Shown here one piece after another: positions 60,516 to 64,000 of a stretch of 64,000 nt of DNA. A model generated the notes under the pieces. It saw only the letters and a list, made by a program, of their open reading frames with translations. It did not search any database and was not told the origin of the DNA. A program made the translations under genes and the position numbers. Position 1 is the stretch's first letter. Each line of letters begins with the position of its first letter. The stretch is from Bradyrhizobium canariense (GTDB lineage: Bacteria > Pseudomonadota > Alphaproteobacteria > Rhizobiales > Xanthobacteraceae): assembly GCF_018130465.1 (NCBI RefSeq), contig NZ_JAFCKJ010000002.1, positions 682,001-746,000 of the forward strand. Reading direction: 5' to 3'.

Positions 60516-61523
60516 ATGGTTTCCCAATCCCCTGACATGAAAACCGGGCCCGAAGGCCCGGTTCGCGCGCCATCCGCGGTTCCCGTCGATGACGCCGTGC
60601 TGCCCTACGAGGTCGACGCGCTCGATGTGCGCGGTCGCCTGGTGCGGCTTGGTCCGGCGCTCGACGAGATCCTGACCAAGCACGATTATCCGGCGCCGGT
60701 CGGCAAGCTGCTCGGCGAAGCCATCGTGCTCACCACGCTGCTCGGCTCGGCGCTGAAGTTCGAAGGCCGCTTCATCCTCCAGGCCCAGACCGACGGTCCG
60801 GTGTCGTTCCTGGTCGTGGACTACCAGGCACCGGATCGCCTGCGCGCCTATGCGCGCTACGACGCCGCGCGCCTCGGCGAGGCAAAAGATTCCGGCGCGC
60901 TGCTGGGCCACGGTCATCTCGCCATGACCATCGACCAGGGCCCCGACATGAGCCGCTACCAGGGCCTGGTCGCGCTCGACGGCGGCAGCTTGGAAGACGC
61001 CGCTCACGAATATTTCCTGCGCTCCGAGCAGATCCCGACGCGCGTGCGTCTCGCCGTCGGCGAGGAGTGGCGTTCGAACGACGGCGGCAAGCATCGCTGG
61101 CGCGCCGGCGGCATGCTGATGCAGTTCCTGCCGAAGGCGCCTGAGCGCGCGCGGCAGGCCGATCTGCATCCCGGCGATGCGCCCGAAGGCGTCGAAGTGC
61201 ATGCCGTCGCCGAAGACGACGCTTGGGTCGAGGCGCGCTCGCTGATCGAAACCGTCGAAGACGTCGAGCTGATCGATCCCGAGCTCTCCGGCGAGCGGCT
61301 GCTCTACCGTCTCTTCCACGAGCGCGGCGTGCGCGTGTTCAATCCACTGTCCTTGAAGGCGCAGTGCTCCTGCTCGCGCGATGCGGTCGCATCGATGCTG
61401 AAGAGTTTTTCGCCCGACGACCGTGCCGCGATGGTCAAGGACGACAAGGTCGTGGTGACCTGCGAGTTCTGTAGCTCGGTGTACGATTTCACGCCGGATG
61501 AAGCGGGCGTGGAAGACGCTTGA
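60516..61523 (+). CDS. hslO: Redox-regulated chaperone Hsp33
   Basis: A 335-aa chaperone activated by oxidation. The four zinc cysteines are in AQCSCSRDA and TCEFCSSVYDF near the C-terminus (C-x-C and C-x2-C). The N-terminal domain contains VLTTLLGSALKFEGRFILQ. It is the usual neighbour of argF in Rhizobiales. Confidence 0.93.
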   Translation: MVSQSPDMKTGPEGPVRAPSAVPVDDAVLPYEVDALDVRGRLVRLGPALDEILTKHDYPAPVGKLLGEAIVLTTLLGSALKFEGRFILQAQTDGPVSFLVVDYQAPDRLRAYARYDAARLGEAKDSGALLGHGHLAMTIDQGPDMSRYQGLVALDGGSLEDAAHEYFLRSEQIPTRVRLAVGEEWRSNDGGKHRWRAGGMLMQFLPKAPERARQADLHPGDAPEGVEVHAVAEDDAWVEARSLIETVEDVELIDPELSGERLLYRLFHERGVRVFNPLSLKAQCSCSRDAVASMLKSFSPDDRAAMVKDDKVVVTCEFCSSVYDFTPDEAGVEDA

Positions 61524-61562
61524 GGCAATGACGAGGTGGAGAGTTGTGCGCCACACTCCGCT

Positions 61563-61709
61563 CTCGTGCCCCGGACGCAGCGCAGCGTCCCTTCGACGGT
61601 GCGCTGCAGAGCCGGGGCCCATGTCGCCGCATTACGCCGTGTCGCCTTCTGGGTCCCGGCCCTGCGCCGCGACGCTAAAAAGCGTTGCAGCGCGTCCGGG
61701 ACACGAGAG
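61563..61709. repeat. Palindromic intergenic repeat, family B
   Basis: The ends CTCGTGCCCCGGACGCAGCG and CGCGTCCGGGACACGAG, with inner GAGCCGGGGCCCATG and GGGTCCCGGCCCTG, match the elements at 5474, 9291 and 43167. It lies between the convergent hslO and apaG genes. Confidence 0.75.
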
Positions 61710-61739
61710 TGAGTGACGCCGTCGGAGGCGCCATCCGTC

Positions 61740-62132
61740 TCAGTTCAACACCCGCTTGTTATCAGGGCTGTCCAGCGAGAACGTCGGCACGTCGATCTCG
61801 AAGCGCTCGCCGCTGGCGCTGACCATCTGGTAGCGGCCGGTCATGAAGCCGGAGGCGGTCGTGAGCGGCACGCCGGAGGTGTATTCGAAGCGTTCGCCGG
61901 GGGCGAGCGTCGGCTGCTCGCCGACGACGCCCTCGCCCTTCACCTCCTGCTGTCGGCCGGTGGCGTCGGTGATGATCCAGTGCCGCGTCTTGAGCTGCAC
62001 GGTCTCGTCGCCGGAATTGGTGATGACGATGGTGTAGGACCAGAAATAGCGGGAGCGGTCGGCCGACGACTGCTCCGGAACAAAGTTCGGCTCGACGGTC
62101 ACTTCGATCTGGCGGGTCACGGCGCGGTACAT
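61740..62132 (-). CDS. apaG: ApaG protein
   Basis: A 130-aa beta-sandwich protein of the ApaG/DUF525 family: MYRAVTRQIEVTVEPNFVP, then FWSYTIVITNSGDETVQLKTRHWIITDATG and GVVGEQPTLAPGERFEYTSG. The start at 62132 gives the standard length; ATGs 9 and 12 nt upstream are alternatives. The function is poorly understood. Confidence 0.9.
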   Translation of the reverse strand: MYRAVTRQIEVTVEPNFVPEQSSADRSRYFWSYTIVITNSGDETVQLKTRHWIITDATGRQQEVKGEGVVGEQPTLAPGERFEYTSGVPLTTASGFMTGRYQMVSASGERFEIDVPTFSLDSPDNKRVLN

Positions 62133-62313
62133 GATTGCCATCATACCGAAATCCGCTCGGGAACCAAACGCCGGAGGCGGTTCTGGCGACATCGTCCCGC
62201 CAGAATTCGCAGGGAAGTACACCCGCATGTGATCCGGTCGCTTTGCGGGATGACGGCCGGACCGGTACACTCCTTGCCACGTCGCGATTTGCGGAAGGGT
62301 TTTTAGGCCCCCG

Positions 62314-63609
62314 ATGACCATTGCCGACCAAGTGACGGGATCGACGATCGCGGGAACCGCCAAGCCTGTGCAGGCCAACCCTTTGGAGAGCAAGCCCTTG
62401 GAGGCGAAGCCTGCGAAGGCAAAGCGGCGCGTGGCCGCGCCGGCCATTTCGCTGCCCGCCATTGGCGAGCGCGAGCTCAGGCTCGACCTGTTCCGCGGCC
62501 TCGCGCTGTGGCTGATCTTCATCGACCACCTGCCGCCGAGCCTTCTGACCTGGTTCACGATCCGCAATTACGGCTTCAGCGACGCCACCGAGATCTTCAT
62601 CTTCATCTCCGGCTATACCGCCGCCTTCGTCTACGGTCGGGCGATGCTGGAGTCCGGCGTCGTCGTCGCCACCGCGCGCATCCTGCGGCGCGTCTGGCAG
62701 ATCTATGTCGCCCACGTCTTCCTGTTCACGATCTTCCTTGCCGAAATCTCCTACGTCGCGACCAGGTTCGAGAACCCGCTCTACACCGAAGAGATGGGCA
62801 TCATGGATTTCCTCAAGCAGCCCGACGTCACGATCGTGCAGGCGCTGCTGCTGCGCTTCCGTCCCGTCAACATGGACGTGCTGCCGCTCTATATCGTGCT
62901 GATGCTGGCGCTGCCCCTGATCTTGTGGCTGATGAAATGGCGCCCCGACGTGACGCTCGGCCTCTCGGTCGCGCTCTACGCGGTGACCTGGGAATACGAC
63001 CTCTATCTGTCGGCCTATCCGAACGGCTTCTGGGCGTTCAATCCCTTCGCCTGGCAATTGCTGTTCGTGTTCGGTGCATGGTGTGCGCTCGGGGGTGCGC
63101 GACGCATGTCGCACATTCTGGCTTCGCGGGTGACGATGTGGATCGCGATCGCCTATCTGGTCGCGGCATTCTACGTGACGCTGACCTGGTATGTGCCGCA
63201 GCTCTCCCACTTCATGCCGAAGCGGCTAGAGCAGTGGATGTATCCGATCGACAAGGCCGACCTCGACGTGCTGCGCTTCACGCATTTCCTGGCGCTGGCC
63301 GCGCTCACCGTGCGCGTCCTGCCGCGGGACTGGCCGGGCCTGAAATCGCCCTGGCTGCGGCCGCTGATCCTGTGCGGCTCGCATTCCCTGGAGATATTCT
63401 GCCTCGGCGTCTTCCTCGCCTTCGCCGGCCATTTCATCCTGGCCGAAGTCTCGGGCGGCCCGGTCATGCATGCGCTAATTAGTCTCTCCGGAATCCTGAT
63501 CATGTGGGCCATGGCCTGGGTGATTTCGTGGTACAAGCGGGTGGCTGACAAGAGCGGTTCGAAAACCAAAAGCGCCGTCGGCAGCGCCGATATGGCGGGA
63601 GGGGGCTGA
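62314..63609 (+). CDS. opgC: OpgC-type membrane acyltransferase
   Basis: A 431-aa integral membrane protein with about ten helices. The first core segment, ELRLDLFRGLALWLIFIDHLPPS then YGFSDATEIFIFISGYTAAFVYG, is that of OpgC, which succinylates periplasmic glucans. The N-terminal 45 residues are a Lys/Ala-rich cytosolic tail with a repeated LE(S/A)KP pattern. It overlaps the next gene by ATGA. Confidence 0.88.
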   Translation: MTIADQVTGSTIAGTAKPVQANPLESKPLEAKPAKAKRRVAAPAISLPAIGERELRLDLFRGLALWLIFIDHLPPSLLTWFTIRNYGFSDATEIFIFISGYTAAFVYGRAMLESGVVVATARILRRVWQIYVAHVFLFTIFLAEISYVATRFENPLYTEEMGIMDFLKQPDVTIVQALLLRFRPVNMDVLPLYIVLMLALPLILWLMKWRPDVTLGLSVALYAVTWEYDLYLSAYPNGFWAFNPFAWQLLFVFGAWCALGGARRMSHILASRVTMWIAIAYLVAAFYVTLTWYVPQLSHFMPKRLEQWMYPIDKADLDVLRFTHFLALAALTVRVLPRDWPGLKSPWLRPLILCGSHSLEIFCLGVFLAFAGHFILAEVSGGPVMHALISLSGILIMWAMAWVISWYKRVADKSGSKTKSAVGSADMAGGG

Positions 63610-64000
63610 TGAAGGCGAAGGTTTTCCTGAGCCTGATCCTGCTGTGCGGTGGTCTCGCCGCGCCTCCGGCGCGCGCGGGCGATGCTGCGCCTGCTGCTTC
63701 GGCCGCGCCTGCAGCCTGCGAATTGCCGTCCTATCTGCTCACCAGCGAAAGCCAGCTTCCCAAGGTCGCCGATGCCGTCAAGGCCGGCAAGCCGCTCGAA
63801 ATCCTCGTCATCGGCAGCCGTTCGACCACGATTCCAGCCTCCGAGGACGCCTCTTATCCGGCGCGGATGCAGGTCATTCTGAAGGACAAGCTGCCGCCGT
63901 CCGAGCCCGTGCACGTCTCCGTAGAAATACAGAGCAAGAAGACGGCGGAGGAAGCGGCGGCCAGCTTCGTTAAGCTGATGGAAGCAAAAACGCCTACTTT
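63609..64000 (+). CDS. Secreted protein, probably SGNH-hydrolase-like (partial, runs off the window)
   Basis: The frame opens MKAKVFLSLILLCGGLAAPP with signal peptide to PARAG, then CELPSYLLTSESQLPKVADAVKAGKPLEILVIGSRSTT, which resembles the first block of SGNH/GDSL hydrolases. It continues to the window end. Its ATGA overlap with opgC suggests that both act on the same surface glucan. Only 130 residues are visible. Confidence 0.65.
   Translation, partial: MKAKVFLSLILLCGGLAAPPARAGDAAPAASAAPAACELPSYLLTSESQLPKVADAVKAGKPLEILVIGSRSTTIPASEDASYPARMQVILKDKLPPSEPVHVSVEIQSKKTAEEAAASFVKLMEAKTPT

Noticed and set aside
797-61709. Insertion sequence or transposon
   Set aside because: The palindromic repeats are all under 150 nt and no transposase, integrase or target duplication is visible.

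Overview
The window is GC-rich alphaproteobacterial DNA. The best guess is the Bradyrhizobium / Rhodopseudomonas branch of the Rhizobiales. The pointers are a BjaR/BjaI-type LuxR-LuxI pair, a CYP199A-type P450 with its own [2Fe-2S] ferredoxin, a GcrA cell-cycle regulator, and many palindromic intergenic repeats. I see no rRNA, tRNA, transposase, phage gene or CRISPR array. It looks like chromosomal DNA rich in catabolic genes.

Layout. 1-2.8 kb: a GntR regulator and an allophanate hydrolase. 2.9-9.3 kb: hydroxycinnamate / para-substituted benzoate functions, namely a MarR regulator divergent from feruloyl-CoA synthase, then a second MarR divergent from a CYP199A P450, its ferredoxin and a solute-binding protein. 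9.4-12.2 kb: type II NADH dehydrogenase and a second solute-binding protein. 12.4-21.9 kb: a leftward LysR-led operon that appears to import and degrade quinate/shikimate (shikimate dehydrogenase, a complete HAAT-type ABC transporter, a Gfo/Idh/MocA oxidoreductase and a two-domain 3-dehydroshikimate dehydratase). 22.0-24.1 kb: quorum sensing (bjaR, bjaI) flanked by two small proteins. 24.4-27.8 kb: a second set of liv-type permeases and ATPases with no binding protein of its own. 27.9-31.2 kb: an AraC regulator and a TonB-dependent siderophore receptor. 32.0-35.8 kb: a glutamine-synthetase-like enzyme, a Rieske oxygenase and a divergent IclR regulator. 36.3-37.1 kb: a PRC-barrel protein and a truncated haemoglobin.

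37.3-44.8 kb is the aerobic benzoyl-CoA (box) pathway: boxR, benzoate-CoA ligase, an alpha/beta hydrolase, a DUF309 protein, boxC and boxB. The reductase boxA is absent. 44.9-50.3 kb: a short-chain dehydrogenase, a polysaccharide deacetylase, a BON-OmpA envelope protein with a small membrane protein, and a flippase-like integral membrane protein. 50.4-57.0 kb is the phosphate regulon phoR-pstSCAB-phoU-phoB with a clear PHO box. 57.3-64 kb: gcrA, argD-argF, hslO, apaG, opgC and the start of a probable SGNH hydrolase.

The unifying theme is plant-derived aromatics (hydroxycinnamates, methoxybenzoates, quinate/shikimate, benzoate). Each block has its own regulator, and most have a recognisable candidate operator between divergent genes. 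The items most worth a second look are the GS-like/Rieske/IclR cluster, the quorum-sensing locus with a hairpin over the bjaI ribosome-binding site and two uncharacterised small genes, the box operon without boxA but with candidate TGCA-N6-TGCA operators, and a cluster of GANTC sites beside gcrA.
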